Shown: in pieces, positions 45,358 through 57,135 of the stretch | Numbering within the stretch: the stretch's first letter is position 1 | Layout of the letters: each line of letters begins with the position of its first letter | Assembly (NCBI GenBank): GCA_001792895.1 | Contig: MARA01000053.1 | Location: forward strand, 124,001 to 188,000 | DNA from: Lentinus brumalis | Lineage: Eukaryota > Basidiomycota > Agaricomycetes > Polyporales > Polyporaceae | Length of the DNA stretch: 64,000 nucleotides | Reading direction: 5' to 3' | The notes under the pieces: generated by a model | Told to the model about the DNA's origin: nothing | The model's input: the letters and a program-made list of their open reading frames with translations, nothing else | Database searches by the model: none | Made by a program: the position numbers and the translations under genes

Positions 45358-46762
45358 ATGGGCCTTTTTCGGGATGAACGATTACGAGTGAGTCCGCCAG
45401 TATGTGGCGGGGCGACTGCTCCTATCGTCGGTACTGACCAAAACACTCCCTCAGGACGAGGAAGAAGGTATAGCCGCGGGATCGTATGACAGACACGACA
45501 CATACAACGCTTGGGACCAATGCACGAACCTGCTCGGGCTTCGTGATAGGCAACAAGTTGACGCATGGATGGACGAAGTCGACAGTCTCCTTACCTTCGT
45601 GAGTCCCACGTCACCAGTTTATTCTGCGCCCTAGTTCCACGCTTACCTATCTTTCGTCCAGTCCGCGCTGTTCTTGACAGTGATCACTCTCTTCATCGGG
45701 ACCAGCAGCAACGCGCTGCAACCCGATAATGCGAAGATCACCGTTGATGTCCTGTACATCATCTCCAGACAGCTGAACGGCACGCAGACCGTCGCACCGG
45801 TCGAGCCATTCCACAGCGAGCTCTTCGACGTCGTCCAGAACTCGTTTCTCTTCGGCAGCCTCCTCCTGTGCCTCATCTCCTCCGGGCTCGGCCTGTGGGT
45901 GAAGGAGTGGCTCCGCGAATACATGCTCGACCTCCCCTACTCCCCGCGCGAGCTGGTGCACGTACGGCAGTACAGGCACCAAGGGCTCCAAAAATGGGGT
46001 ATGCGCCGGCTCGTCGCGATGATCTCGTTCCTCCTCCAACTCGCCGTCGCGCTGTTCAACGTCGGGATGACGATGTTCACGCTGAAGCTTGACATCACAC
46101 TCTATTGGGTGTTGATCGGGCTGTCGGGACTGTGGACGGTCCTGACGTGGGGAACGGCGTTCTTCCCTGCCTTTTCTACACACTGCCCGTACAAGTCGCC
46201 CCTCTCGAGGGCGCTATACAGGCTCGTGCGCCCGCTGTACATCCTCACCTGGAGCTGCACGGACGGGATGCGGTGGAAGATGTACGAGAGCATGGTGGAC
46301 CGCGAGAGACGGGCCGCGACGGAGGATGGAACCAAGCTCGAGCTCGAGGCGCTGGAGTACGTCAACCGCGAATACTGGGGCCACGAGACGCTCCCGAAGA
46401 TCAACCAGTGCTTCAAGGACGTATCCCCCAGCGGCGCGAAGGGGTCCATCGAGAAGATCATCGTGGAGCGTATGGCGAAGGACCAGAAGACGTTCGTCAA
46501 CAGAGCTGGTGGCATGGGCGTGCCGTCCGACAAGGACGTGCTGGAGCTGCTGCACATCTGGGGAGGCATCTACCAGAAGACGCACAGACATCCAACAGGC
46601 CAGGTCATGGACGACGAGCAGCTATGGACTGCGTTCAAGGCTTCCATCGGCGCGCCTGGTGTGTTGGCCGACTTCACGCTGGCTGTCGCGATGGCCCCGT
46701 ATCGGTCCCGCGAGTCTATGAGCGGATCAAGTATCGCGTCCGCTCAGGGGACAGCAGTATAG
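45358..46762 (+). CDS. DUF6535-type membrane protein, 424 aa
   Basis: Exons 45358-45387, 45455-45598 and 45662-46762. An acidic N-terminus is followed by VDAWMDEVDSLLTF and the first membrane helix SALFLTVITLFIG, then NALQPDNAKITVDVLYIISR, a second helix pair (FLFGSLLLCLISSGLGLW), the WVKEWLREY motif and LLQLAVALFNVGMTMFTLKL with two more helices before residue 240. This is the layout of DUF6535 (PF20153), a family expanded in Agaricomycetes with no known function. The remaining C-terminal part is helical and soluble-looking. The 30-nt first exon is the least certain part; its ATG and donor give the right phase. Confidence 0.78.
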
Positions 46763-47121
46763 GCGGAGGCCCGCAGAGAGAAGTGGTATATACACTTGTA
46801 TGGTCGCTGGTCGATCGCGTCACCTAGTAGTTGCGCAGGCCCGGCATGAACTTCAAGATCGCGTCGATGTACTACTTACGTATCTATACCGCTGAGTAAA
46901 TATGAATTTGGAGAGCTTGACTACATACTTATGACTTCTGGTCGTGAGAGGTGGCAGGAATTCAAAGAAAAGGAGAAACAAAGTCCTTTCACTCTCTTTC
47001 ACTGCGCACTGCCCAGCCTTTGTATCACGTGACGTTATGCTATATATGCGACGCGCGCGCGTCCTGGAGTTGTGGAACCCACCATCCTCTCACTCTCCTC
47101 CTCCGGTCTCTATTCGTTACG
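46763..47121. other. Intergenic
   Basis: A TATA-like CTATATATG lies at about 47040-47048, some 75 bp before the ATG at 47122. Nothing else. Confidence 0.4.
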
Positions 47122-50100
47122 ATGACACAGGACTCGCCGTCGTCTTCTGGTCTGCGTCGAAGGACGACAAATCCAGGGAGTCGTCCGTCGACGCCACCAA
47201 GACCCACGGCAATTCCTCCTGCCACTTTCTATGGAATGGACTCGAGCTCGAGCTCGCGTAAGCCAGGCTCCTCACACACAGCATACATACCGCCAGACAA
47301 CTTCCGCGAACCCGAGTTGATTGAAGAGACTGCAGCGACCAATACATGGGATACATGGGGCGGCGCGACAACGACCGACTGGGGCGACTCCAATGACCTC
47401 GCAGCCAACGCGGCCTCTTGGGGTGAGAGCTCTATCATACGCAAGATCAACATCGATGGACGCGATGAGGAGGAGGAGCTGCATTGGTACGACCCCGATC
47501 TTCGCGCATTGAAGCGGAGACCAGGTCCAGGCGTACTCCCTCCGCTTCTCGCAGACATGCTCCACGATCCCGACCACGCGCTGTACTCGGTGAGCACACA
47601 ACCTCACCCTCCCCTCGCTACCCCTGCGACTCCACATACCCCGATTGCGGACGAGGTTCGCACTGCAATTCCCCACCCGAACGCGTATTACTGTCGGAGC
47701 ACAACGGCTGGGTGCTCCTACTTTGGCGGACATCTAGCGTCCTTCCACCTCTCGTCAAGAATCCTGAGCATCCACTGCCGGATCAGGCGCGCCGCAAGGC
47801 CACGAATTCTTGCGTTGGCGATGGCGAACAGCCCTTTGGCCAAGCTAACGTGACACACCACTGGCACCGCTATGAGAAAGCGGTCGATGCGACGAAGCTG
47901 AATCCTCCCTACACCCACGGCGACCTCCTGCTCGATCTCTACCTCTGCTGCCAGTGTTCTATGTACTGTCTTGTCTCGGATGTCATACCTGGTGTGATTC
48001 CATTGTCGTTGATGGACGAGTTCACGCGCGAGAAGATGGCAAACCCGGCGCCAGACAAGTCGCCCAGGGCGACTGCAGTGGCGGCTTGGGAAACGGTCTT
48101 GACGTGAGTTCCACCTGTGTCCAATCTGACCATCGTCCGTTTACGATTGTCTGCATGGGCTGTAGCATCGTCGACAACCGTCTCTGGAGGGACGAGAAGC
48201 GGTCTCTGCCTGTGTCGCGGAACAAGTTCAGGACGAAGATCGGATGGAACGAGAACGTGTAAGTGTCTCGTGCTCCGGCGTGGTACCTGCTGACAGTGAC
48301 CAGAGCGCAAGTGTTTGCCGTTCTTGGCTTTCCTCTCGAGGGCCTCACGCAAGGAACGCAGAAGGCAGGCGAATTCGCGCTTTCACCGCCTCCGATTGAC
48401 GCGGACACGCCCGAGGGAGCTGCTTCACGGAAGAAGCTTCTGCGCGCCTGGGTCGAGCTCAGTGCTTGGCTCGTCATCTTCGAGAAGAACAGTGAGTCCT
48501 TCTTTATTTATGTTTCGCAGCCACTTAACATCGTGCAGAGGAGGCGCTCAAGTCGTACAACGCCATGGTTCTCCATGCGCAGGTTGACTGTGTGCGCGAT
48601 CTCTACCAGACGGGTATTGGCGCGCACGTCACGCAACGTAAGTTCTCTTCTTTTCGCGAGGTGTGTACCTGACCGCGTTTCAGTGTCTCGCGATGGTCTC
48701 CCCGAGGCTCTACAAGGCTATTCGGCTCTGGATGCGTCATGGAAGAGGTTAGGCATGACCCCGAGCATGTATACATGGGGTAAGCCGCCTGCCTGGACAT
48801 ACGCTCCTGTACATGTTCCTGACAGCGTGTTCGCAGAACGTCTCGCCTTCGCCTACCTCGCGCAGTGCCGCTGTGACCCTGAGAACACCATGGTGTATTT
48901 CGCGCACCTGATCACGATCGTCGACGCGATGGTGAACCGCCGCGTTGACGTCCCGGAGGAGTTGCAGAAGCTCATCATCGAAGAGCGCGAGCGGTGCCGC
49001 TTCACGCCGGAAGACTATGTGCGCGCTGCCAACACCCTTGGGTTCGGTCGTGATTCGGAGCTGGGGGTGGAGTTGGACGCCGATGTCGACGACGAGTTTA
49101 TCGCGCAGGCTTGGCGGAGCGCTAGGCAGCGGGCGTGGCAGCGGAGTGACGCCCACACCCGGCGAGCCGAGCTGAATGACGCGTTGAAGGTTGTTGCGGA
49201 GATGCGCGCTAGTAAAGCGCTGCTGAAGATCTGGAGTGAGGAGAAGGGGACAGGGATGTCGCCCGAGACGGCTTACTCCACTCTCGAAGTGCCAAATGAC
49301 GTTGAGGAGAGCATCCTACTCACCGTCTACTCGATGCGGGTAAGCGCGGGACAGCTCGAGAGCTCTGGTCGTGGTGCTGATGCAGCTTGTAGGTCGAGGA
49401 CCAGCCGAGCCAGGCAGAGCGGATGCGGGAGGCTCTAAGCGTCATTGCCGAAGTCACGAACAGTGACCGGCTGCGGCAGTTCCTCGCCACTGGTGCTGAC
49501 CGTGAGTACTAATCTCCTGATGTTTCGCAGTGGTGGATTTGACAGCCTCGTCTAGCCGGAGATGGAACGGCCGTGAACGCCAGTCCTGACATGCCAAGAG
49601 GCCTCAATCAGCTTGGGAACACTTGTTATCTCAACTCATTGCTACAGGTACGCCTTCACTGTGTCGCTTCATCATGTGAGCTCACATCTGTCACAGTACT
49701 TCTATACCATCAAGGATCTTCGGGAGACGATTGCTCCCTTGGCGATGACGGACGCGAAGTCGCTGGACGACAAGAAGTTCACGGACGAGGATCTCAGACG
49801 GCACCGCGTCGGCGGTCGCCTCGTAACACGTCGCGAGATCATGCGCTCCAAGAAGTGTAAGTCTGTTCGTCTCTTGCGTAGTCTGAAGGTCGGCTGACCT
49901 CTCTTCCGCAGTCGTCGCCCTTCTCGCCGACCTGTTCTGGAACATGAAGATGTGCGAGAACCCTGCAGTTACGCCGGCGATCGAACTTGCGAAGCTGGCA
50001 CTCGTGACATCGCAAGACGAGGAAGAGGACGAGGTCGAAGCGGACAAGGCAGGCACAGACTCCTCCAACGATACTGATGCGACATTGGTTGACGATATGG

Positions 50101-51827
50101 CTGTGTCTGCCTTGCCGGCGTTCGATCACACGTCGTCGCCCCTTCAGAGCCCAAAGAGCCCGTCGGGCAGTGTGCTTGGAAAGCGCCCACGCGACGCGGA
50201 CAGTGCGATGGACCTCGATATCCAGTCGCAGACGATGTCGATGAGTCCTGGGAGCTCGCCGCCGGCTACGGAGAGCGTGGCGAGTTCTAAGGGACAGGAG
50301 GCCTCGTCATTCATCGAGGACGCGATCGCTTCGTCCTCGTCGTCCTCTGTGGCGACTGCGAAGAGACCGGCGGAGGATGCAGACGTAGAGATGAAGGACG
50401 AGTCGCAGGTCGCGAAGGTGCCGCCGCCATTGCCGCCCAGGAGAGCTCGGCAGACGGACGATTCAGTCATGATGTTTGGTAGGTGGCTGTGTGCTTGTGG
50501 GTGCAGCCTGCGATCAGATGATGGTGCTGATGGGGTTTGTTGCTTCTTAACCGCAGGGCGGCAACACGACGTCTCGGAGTGCATGGATAATTGCATGTTC
50601 CAGATCGAGACTGCGCTGTTGGATTTCCAGGGTATGGCTACCTCGGATGACGACAAGACAAGTCCGGTGAAGAGGTGCGCCACGCCATACTGAATTCGTG
50701 TATTCGTGAAGGTATGCTCATCAGCGTGTTTGCAGGTTGTTCTACGGGAAGAAGCGGCAACGGCTCATCGCGCTCTCACCGAACGACGACGCCCGACATC
50801 AATCATCGATACATGAGAAAGAGGACCTCTTCTCACACCTACACGTTAATGTTGCGGACGAGGGCTTCGACTTGTACGACGGGCTTGCACGGTACTTCGA
50901 CGACGTCGTGGACATAGCAGGTACGAAGAAGCGCATGGAGGTGTCCTTGGTCGACCTCCCGCCCTTGTTGCAGATTCAGCTCCAGGTAAGACGGATAACC
51001 CTGTTGGACATGAGTACATGGCCTGACTGACGAACCATATAACTCTGATAGCGAGTGCAATTCAACCGGGAGACACAGCAGGCGTACAAGTCGCAAGCGT
51101 ACGTCAAGTTTGGGGAGACGATCTACATGGATCGGTTCCTTGACAGCGCCAACCCAGAGAAGAAGGCACGGACCAAAGTTCTTCTCGCTGAGCTCAATGC
51201 TGCGCGCGAACGGGTCCAGCGGTTGACGCAGGGAAAGGTGCGTCCCAGTTTAACATATGTCGGGTTCTTGCTGATGTCGTCAATAGCACGCGCCGTTTGC
51301 TCCTGCGTTTACAAACGTAGCAGACTTCTTGTCCAAGCAAACGACTCTTGATCTTCCCTCCGACGAAGCCTTCCTCTCATCGCTGCGCAACGAGGAGGCT
51401 CTCATCACGGAGCAGCTGCGCGTCGAGCGCGAGAAGACGATGCAGCTCAAGGCGCAGATCGAGGACATATGGAAGGACGAGACCTCCGCAGCGTACGAGC
51501 TCACGTCGGTCTTCATCCACCGCGGCTCGTCGCCTTCCTGGGGCCATTACTTCTTCTATTCGCGCAACTTGCCCGAGCATCCCGATTCTTGGTTCAAGTA
51601 CAACGACTCGGACGTGAGCGCAGTCAGCAAGGATGAGGTGCTTGCAGATACCACTGGGTCAACAGCGAACCCGTACATGGTGAGTCTCACCCTAACTTGC
51701 CATCGCCACCTGATGTTCAACTGATGTGTCTTTCCTTGCATAGCTGGTGTTTGTGCGGAAAGGGTGCGACGCCATCGACACGGTGCACCGATTCAACCCG
51801 GATATGGACCTGGAGGAGGCAACCTAG
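47122..51827 (+). CDS. UBP2-type ubiquitin-specific protease (one apparent frameshift), about 1306 aa
   Basis: Fifteen exons: 47122-48103, 48166-48258, 48304-48491, 48539-48637, 48684-48779, 48837-49339, 49393-49501, 49556-49647, 49697-49856, 49912-50478, 50557-50674, 50736-50985, 51052-51237, 51287-51679, 51744-51827. The catalytic Cys box is GLNQLGNTCYLNSLLQYF. QHDVSECMDNCMFQIE replaces the usual QDAHEF. The His box is IHRGSSPSWGHYFFYSRN, with WFKYNDSDV downstream. The long N-terminal half before the Cys box, and an insert of about 180 acidic/Ser-rich residues, are as in fungal Ubp2, which trims K63-linked chains with Rsp5/Rup1 in yeast. Near 47694 (after NAYYC) one base is missing: the frame reads on only if one nucleotide is added; all later exon phases then agree. 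A real break or an assembly error is possible. Confidence 0.87.
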
Positions 51828-52034
51828 ACGGCTGGACCGTGTTACGAATGTATCGATACTCAACCATCCTATGTCTCCCCTTGCCACTGTTGCTCTCGCT
51901 GGACACTGGACATTGCATCTTGTATTTTTCTGTGTTGTTGCACATGCTCTCACGTCGCGCATTTCCAGAACCTGCAACAGAATCCCACGCATCGTACATG
52001 TAGTCTGTCAATATATTGCGTCTCCTTCGCTGCC
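51828..52034. other. Intergenic up to the LINE insertion
   Basis: Spacer between the UBP2-like gene and the LINE target-site duplication; no other feature. Confidence 0.5.
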
Positions 52035-52044
52035 GACGGCCGCC
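52035..52044. repeat. Target-site duplication, left copy
   Basis: GACGGCCGCC, repeated at 52914-52923 directly after the poly-A tract. Confidence 0.75.
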
Positions 52045-52311
52045 CCGTATAGGTTGCGTAGTCGGTGATAGCGTGCTTGACGTACGCGTATGAGGTCGGA
52101 AAGGTGCCTCCGTAACGAGGGAGTTGTCGCCACGTCGTGTAGCGTGCCGTGTGTTTGACGTCTTCGAGGAGAACGACGCGATCGACGCAGACGTCAAACA
52201 CACGGCACGCTACACGACGTGGCGACAACTCCCTCGTTACGGAGGCACCTTTCCGACCTCATACGCGTACGTCAAGCATGCTATCACCGACTACGCAACC
52301 TATACGTGGCG
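52041..52311. repeat. Large inverted repeat at the LINE 5' end
   Basis: Arms at 52041-52162 and 52190-52311 are 122 nt with a single mismatch (52045 against 52307), around a 27-nt spacer (52163-52189). The outermost four bases of the left arm belong to the target-site duplication. Confidence 0.9.
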
Positions 52312-52913
52312 TCAAGAAGCGGACGCGAACCCCAGGGCGTACTGGGGTCGCTACCATCTCTCCCACCCTTCATTTCGCCGCCTCCAACACACATGCACCT
52401 TCCCCCTCAAGCGCCTCGGCGGGCGACCCACGCTGGTCTCGCGCTTCATACGGTGCGTTACTGGCCATGCTCCGACGGGTCAGTACCGCGACCGCTTCCG
52501 ATATCGTCATGGTGAGCCCACTATGTGCGTCCTGCATTCGGGCGACCGGGCCTACCATATGCGCGAGCACGTCCTCTTCCATTGCGACTATTATACTCGA
52601 CGCTACCGCTACTCTTCCATTGATGACCTCCTTCAGTCCCTTGATCCCTTCTACGATATCCAGCACTTCCTCCTAGATAACCCGACCGCCTTCTCTTTCG
52701 AGGACGCGCCGTGTTATGACTAGGAGCCCCTCCGCACTTTCTACTTTCGTCTAGCTCACTCACGGCTTGCATTCACATATATGTTCGCGGTGGTCATTCT
52801 AAAAACCCCGTTCCCCTTAGCAGACGGCTGTTAAAGCACTGCTTGTAATTGTGTTAGCTAGTGCATGTAATTAGCTACCAACATATACCAGTGATCCAAA
52901 AAAAAAAAAAAAA
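52045..52913 (+). mobile_element. 5'-truncated LINE (non-LTR retrotransposon) fragment with inverted 5' end
   Basis: The plus-strand frame from about 52190 to 52723 encodes the C-terminal end of a non-LTR retrotransposon ORF2: a helical RNase H-side segment (YATYTWRQEADANPRA), RFIRCVTGHAPTGQYRDRF, then a Cys/His cluster CVLH, HMREHVLFHC, and the end DNPTAFSFEDAP before TAG/TGA-rich 3' sequence. A 3' untranslated region runs to 16 A residues (52898-52913). The element is flanked by a 10-bp direct repeat. The first 118 bp are an inverted copy of 52190-52306, so the 5' end is a near-perfect palindrome. The frame's apparent start in the inverted part is an artefact of this. The reverse transcriptase and endonuclease are missing, so it cannot move by itself. 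Confidence 0.85.
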
Positions 52914-52923
52914 GACGGCCGCC
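52914..52923. repeat. Target-site duplication, right copy
   Basis: GACGGCCGCC directly after the LINE poly-A; identical to 52035-52044. Confidence 0.75.
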
Positions 52924-53130
52924 TGCCAAGACGTCTAAGGGGTCGATCTTTCGTCTTCCGGCCCCACATTGGGTCCCGACTACCGGTCGGGATATACATG
53001 CATCTGCCTCCAATCATCAGACCTATGTTCCCTCGTTTTCCGACCGCACAATGGGCCGCCGAGAGAGTACGTATGTCTGCCGTAACGATTCTGTAGGACA
53101 CCACGATATGCTGCGGCTTCCCACTCAGTC

Positions 53131-53137
53131 TATATAA
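53131..53137 (+). promoter_or_regulatory. TATA box of the third SDR gene
   Basis: TATATAA, 66 bp upstream of the ATG at 53203. The LINE poly-A ends about 215 bp further upstream. Confidence 0.45.
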
Positions 53138-53202
53138 CCGCGTCCATGACTCGTAAGTGATCCAGAAGACAGCAAACCAGCAACCTCCTCTTTATTGCAA
53201 GT

Positions 53203-54324
53203 ATGACATCGTACGCTATCGTCGGAGCATCCAGGGGCATTGGCCTCGAATACGTCCGCCAACTGGTGAGTTAATACGTGCTAGAGCAAGCCGTGCGCGT
53301 GTCTTCGATTGACCTTCTCGTACAGGCAGGGAGACCTGACAGCACGGTGTTCGCGATCGTGCGCAACGCGGCCAAGGCTACTCACCTGCAAGCTGCGACA
53401 AAGGGTCTGAAGAATGTACACATCCTTGAGGCCGAAGTGACTGACTACTCGTCTCTGGAGGTACGAATTTCATCCTAGTCGCCATGTCCGCCAGCCTTCT
53501 GATGGTTTTCCCGTCACGCTTACAGAAAGCTGCCAAACGGGTCTCGGACGTGACCGGCGGGAAGCTTGACTGTCTGATCCACAATGCCGCACGCATGGAG
53601 CCGGTCGCCGTCATGAAAGGCTTTGACGACTAGTGCGTCTTCACCGCCTAAGACTTCAGGGGAGTCGTCTGATCACTCTCAAATTATAGTCCGAGCATGG
53701 ACGAGCTGGATGCCGACTTCATAGTCTCCGTATGTGCACTGCGGTGACATCTAGCCCGAACCTAGGCTAACTCGAACTGCGTGTCTCGCAGTACCGAATC
53801 AACGCACTCGGCGTCATACACAGTATCTCCGCCTTCCTCCCCCTCCTCCGCGCGGCACCCACGAAGAAGATTGTCGTCATCAGCACAGCCGGAGCCGATC
53901 CCGCGTTCGTGCGCAAGGCTGGCATCGCTAACATGAGCGCGTACGGTATGACGAAGGCTGCCGCGCTCATCGCAACGACCAAGTATGCGGTCAAGCTCCA
54001 GGACGAGGGGTTCATCGTGGTCTCTATGAGCCCGGGTTTAGTCGATACCACTGGAACAATCGGCGAGAAAGGTAAGCTTCCTGCTTCGTTATATATATAT
54101 GAAGTGAGAGCCATTCTGATGCCAGTGACCGTCTACTTATAGGGGATCCTGAGATGCGCACCCTCGTTCTTGGGGCAGCCGAGGTTTTCATGAAGAAAGG
54201 CGTTTCGTTGGGAGCGGAGACCCCGGAACAATCTGTCTCTGCTCAGTTGAAGCTTGTCGATGGGCTCAAACCGTCCGATAACGGGTTGTTCTTGGCGCAT
54301 ACGGGAGGAGAATATCGGGCCTAA
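53203..54324 (+). CDS. Short-chain dehydrogenase/reductase, 268 aa (SDR copy 3)
   Basis: Exons 53203-53265, 53326-53460, 53526-53632, 53690-53729, 53792-54071 and 54143-54324. The first two exons (63 and 135 nt) and exon 4 (40 nt) have the same length as in copies 1 and 2, and all phases agree. VGASRGIGLEYVRQL binds NAD(P), LDCLIHNAARM is the NAG-like motif, YGMTKAAAL holds the catalytic Tyr and Lys, and VVISTAGAD carries the Ser. The end is ETPEQSVSAQLKLVDGLKP. Very likely an active carbonyl reductase-type SDR; substrate unknown. It is 15 kb from the tandem pair and in the opposite orientation, next to a LINE insertion. Confidence 0.87.
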
Positions 54325-54442
54325 GTTGATCAATTGAGGTCGTAAGTTACTTACTGGATACCCCTTAGGGCAAGTGCCCAAGCAGTCCGTGCGTTCATCT
54401 GTATACACGTCGAGATGACAGTACCGTTGAAGACGTTGACAT

Positions 54443-57135
54443 TCATCCTTGTGTACGATACTCGAACAAAGCGGTTCGCTGCGTCACGATGCGTTCGTTT
54501 CAGTACATGTACGCAAACGGCCAGAGAAAGTCGATACACACCAGCCTATTGATCGTCATCCCGACCTCGATCACTCTCGGTCTCGCCAGGAAACCATCGA
54601 TCCTGTCCTTTGGGACGATTCCGTCTACACCATCTTCATCGAACACGGCGGCGTCGAGACGCTTTAGCACGTCGAGCAAGGAACCGCTGGCAGTTGGAGC
54701 TCCGGACGTGCTGCTCATGCGCTTCAGCGCTGCGACGATGGCGCGGGTTTGACTGTCGTGCACGAGCTGGATGAGAGCGGAGAGGTCGAGCGTTTCGGGG
54801 TCTTGTCCCGCCCTGTCACGATGAGAGATGTCGACCATCGTGCGCCTCCGCACTGAGATCTTCGTCTCGGGAGACGGGAGCGAGGTGCACTGGAGGTATC
54901 GGGGACGAACGGTGCCAAAGGTAGGGACTGAGCGGACATGGCAGTCAGACACAAGCATCGATGCATAGCCGCGGAAAGCGGGGCAGACCTTCGTGTTCGA
55001 GAACCGCTGAGGGAATCTCCTGTGCCACCTGCTTTGCTCGGGCTGTAATATCGGAGCACTTGTAGTTCCGCATCTCGAGCACGAGATCTGCGACATCGCA
55101 GTAGTCGCCTGGAGGACTGTCAGCTGGGGATCCCCTCGCACGCGCACGCGAACGGTGGCCACGCACCACAGCCGCCGATCACCAGGATGGACGACACGCC
55201 ATGATCCTTGAACATGGCGCGGACGTTGTAGACGAGCGGGGTGATGGGGTCCGCAGATACCAATCTCTGCATCCTCCGGTCCCGGATGAGGAAGTTCGTC
55301 GCGCAGGTATCCTCGTCGAAGAGCAGCGTGTCCGCCCCGAGTTCGAGCGCCTCAACGACGCCCGCTGCCATGGACGTGCTTCCGCTCGCGTCCTGGGTGG
55401 AGAAGGATGTGGTCGGGGTCCCGGAAGGAAGAGCGGAGATGAAAGGAGAGATGTCGACGTTTGTGATAGATCGGCCGTCTTCGCCTTGGATGGAGACGAG
55501 GTTCGGAGATGTCACGAGGAACTCGCGGCCATCTGCCAGTTGCGTTGAACACAAGTCAGATAGTGGGGTGCCAGCATGATCGGAGGACGCACCGCCGGGT
55601 ATGTGATTGTAACACCCTCGCGCTAGAGCGGCTAAGAGCGTTGACTTGCCCTGCAAGACAATGAGAACAGTGAGGAGTGATTGTTCAAGTGAGGTATGTG
55701 AGGTACATACATGGAAGCCGCCGCCGGCGATCATCGTGATACCCTTCGGTATCCCCATCCCTGAGATTGCGCCTCTATGTGGCAGCACGAACGTCCGCTC
55801 CAGCTTGGGAGGCGATGTAAATTGTATGACACTAGGCGACCCCATAGGAGCATCCGACGCGCCGCTTCCGCGCGGGAGGATTGCGCCGTTTGGCACGAAA
55901 GCGACAAGTCCTAGAAGGCGTACAGATTTCATTTGTCTCGCTGCTAGGAGTGATAGCTGCAAGCGGAAGCTCACCGGATGCAGTCACTTGCATGCGAAGG
56001 TCTTCTTGGTCCTCGACACTGTTCACAAACCCATCGATGGCTTGGGGATCATACGCATTGTATTTCAGGTTGTCCACTAGAGACGTGATGATTCTTGAGA
56101 ACAGCTCGTACGCTGCATCGCCCAAGATTGTCCTCCCTGCGAGCGAGATGAAAAAAATCGTCATCATCCAGTCTTTAGGGGACGGACATGAGTATGGCAT
56201 GATACTAGCACTGACCTTGCGCAGGGAGACTGGCGCAGAAGCGAAGCTCGATACCGCCTTGTGCTCCGTCTGTGGAAGTGTATGGATAGAGAATGACGGA
56301 AGTGCGCTCAAGTACTTGTTGGCCTGGTCTATCGACCGTGAGCTGACCGCCTTTCGGGCTTGACCAGTTCGTGTTCTGAGTTCGGCCGGCCTGAGCTGCG
56401 GTGCTTTTGCCTCCCATTGCGTCGATGACGGAACAGATATGGCGCGTGACATAATCGCAGAGTGCGACCGTACTGAACCGCTCATGAGGACTCGTCAGGC
56501 TAACGAGAGGGATACTGTATAGCGCACCGGATATGATTGGAGAACAGCGATTCAGGGAAGCTAGCGGTAGCATGGGGGACTCGGAGGCGTAGTTTACTCG
56601 GCGATGCGTAAGGGTCTGCCTGCACATGGTCGACAAATAGACTCGAATCCATTAGTCCCCATATCCCTGTACGACGTCAGCGTATACTGTGGCATATATG
56701 CGATGACGGACGGACCTAGTAGATCGCGGTATGCGGGGTAAGGCTTCCCACCGAGGGCCCGCACTATTCGCAGGAGCTCGCCTCTCGAGCCATCTTCCAT
56801 CGCATCTAAAACGCATTGTGATCATCATTTCGTACCAAATATAGGGCATTGCATCGAATATACCTGATTTATGGCGTTTTGCAGGATGTGCGCCGTTGCT
56901 GCTGTGTCCGCCGCCTGGTCCGCGAGAGATATGGCCCTGGGCAATGTGAGAGTCTAAAACCACTTCTTGGGAGCCTCCACGACCCCGTCCGCGTCCGCGA
57001 CCTTTGTTACTTCCACCTCCGTAAAGCTGCTTGTAGTACGCGCCTCTTCCTGAGGACAGATGACCGTCAGATGCGACGCTCGCGATGGCAGGTCGCCTGG
57101 ACAACAGAGGACAACTCGACGCACAAACCAGACAT
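54443..57135 (-). CDS. Predicted ATPase of the ABC class (PF09818 type), 682 aa
   Basis: Twelve exons: 57135-57129, 57049-56864, 56805-56716, 56666-56546, 56499-56216, 56136-55988, 55956-55711, 55650-55593, 55532-55167, 55108-54989, 54927-54542, 54478-54443. The N-terminus is Gly/Arg-rich (RGRGRGRGG), which suggests RNA contact. The ATPase signature runs HVQADPYASPSKLR, FVPNGAILPRGSGASD, LPHRGAISGMGIP, the P-loop GGGFHGKSTLL, NHIPGDGREF, FSTQDASGSTS, the Walker B-like LLFDEDTCATNFLIRD, and VIGGCGDYCDVADLVLEM. The C-terminus has LDLSALIQLVHDSQTRAI and ends INRLRTALFEYRTQG. The family is found in bacteria and fungi and has no settled function. The first coding exon is only 7 nt (ATGTCTG), chosen because it gives the right phase and a good donor (GTTTGT). 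Intron 4 has a weak donor (GTTCTC). Confidence 0.85.

Noticed and set aside
52041..52311. Regulatory or CRISPR-like hairpin
   Set aside because: The palindrome lies inside a LINE with poly-A and target-site duplication; there are no regularly spaced repeats.
52124..52723. Complete 199-aa gene starting at 52124
   Set aside because: Its first codons come from the inverted arm; the rest is the C-terminal end of a LINE ORF2.
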